A stretch of DNA of 57,277 nt, taken from the NCBI GenBank assembly GCA_030560485.1, contig JAKTTS010000032.1, forward strand, positions 1 through 57,277. The letters run 5' to 3'. This document shows positions 57,221 through 57,277 of this stretch, piece by piece; the first letter of the stretch is position 1; every line of letters begins with the position of its first letter. The DNA comes from Ascoidea tarda (nom. inval.) (lineage: Eukaryota > Ascomycota > Saccharomycetes > Ascoideales > Ascoideaceae). The translations under genes were made by a program, and so were the position numbers. Under the pieces are notes generated by a model, which was given only the letters and a program-made list of their open reading frames with translations, was not told where the DNA came from and made no database searches.

Positions 57221-57277
57221 TATATTTATATTTATATTTATATTTATATTTATATTTATATTTATATTTATATTTAT
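57221..57277. repeat. TTTATA hexamer repeat at the right edge
   Basis: About nine perfect units of TATATT/TTTATA run to the last base of the window after an oligo-T. The repeat contains eight overlapping copies of ATTTATATTTA, one form of the S. cerevisiae ARS consensus. The window may end here because an assembly broke in the repeat. Confidence 0.92.

Noticed and set aside
57221-57277. Telomere repeat at the right end
   Set aside because: The unit TTTATA has no G-rich strand and is not like known yeast telomere repeats. A simple AT repeat at an assembly break is more likely.
33759-57277. tRNA, snoRNA or other RNA genes between host genes
   Set aside because: I found no A/B-box pair, TPsiC-type GGTTCGANTCC or cloverleaf candidate by reading the intergenic regions. 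A covariance-model scan was not possible here.
1-57277. CRISPR arrays or bacterial-type operons
   Set aside because: Repeats found are LTRs or microsatellites. No spaced short repeats with unique spacers are present, and the gene families are eukaryotic.

Overview
The window looks like a piece of a budding-yeast (Saccharomycotina) chromosome. It is AT-rich, its host genes are intronless as far as I can see, and its proteins carry long Asn and Asp/Glu runs. Six host proteins are recognisable by family-specific motifs. One in-frame CTG codon falls at a normally hydrophobic position of a transcription-factor domain, which fits CTG = Leu, but a single site cannot fix the clade.

Left part (about 1-33.76 kb): no host gene is visible. 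The stretch is a graveyard of Ty1/copia-type LTR retrotransposon fossils on both strands. Copies of about 4.3-4.8 kb have LTRs of about 214-219 bp that begin TGTT and end AACA. Next to the LTR is a primer-binding site matching the anticodon arm of initiator tRNA-Met (half-tRNA priming, as in Ty5 and copia). Minus-strand copies lie at 5-4743, ~7870-12510, 12721-17509, 19394-20397 (a deleted mini-copy) and 28761-33501. Plus-strand copies lie at ~4744-7870 (a remnant), 17510-19393, 20398-24735 and 24518-28760. All are heavily broken. Some copies share one LTR, head-to-tail or head-to-head. A gene-free cluster of Ty5-like elements of this size resembles the retrotransposon clusters that mark centromeres in some yeasts.

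Right part (33.9-54.3 kb): six host genes. RPN4 (minus; proteasome-gene activator), MDY2/GET5 (minus; ubiquitin-like GET-pathway protein), ATE1 (plus; arginyl-tRNA-protein transferase), TIP120/CAND1-like (minus; cullin exchange factor), a PTK2-like kinase (plus; with a predicted myristoylated, basic N-terminus) and a large fungal_trans-domain protein that lacks a visible zinc cluster (plus). The first four all act in ubiquitin/proteasome or protein quality control. The RPN4 promoter carries matches to heat-shock, Yap1 and (near) Pdr1/3 sites.

Right end (54.3-57.28 kb): no convincing gene. A GC-rich purine-rich block is followed by 1.8 kb of pyrimidine-rich low-complexity DNA ending in a TTTATA hexamer repeat. 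By analogy with the leaders of ATE1 and the fungal_trans gene, this may be the promoter side of a plus-strand gene beyond the window.
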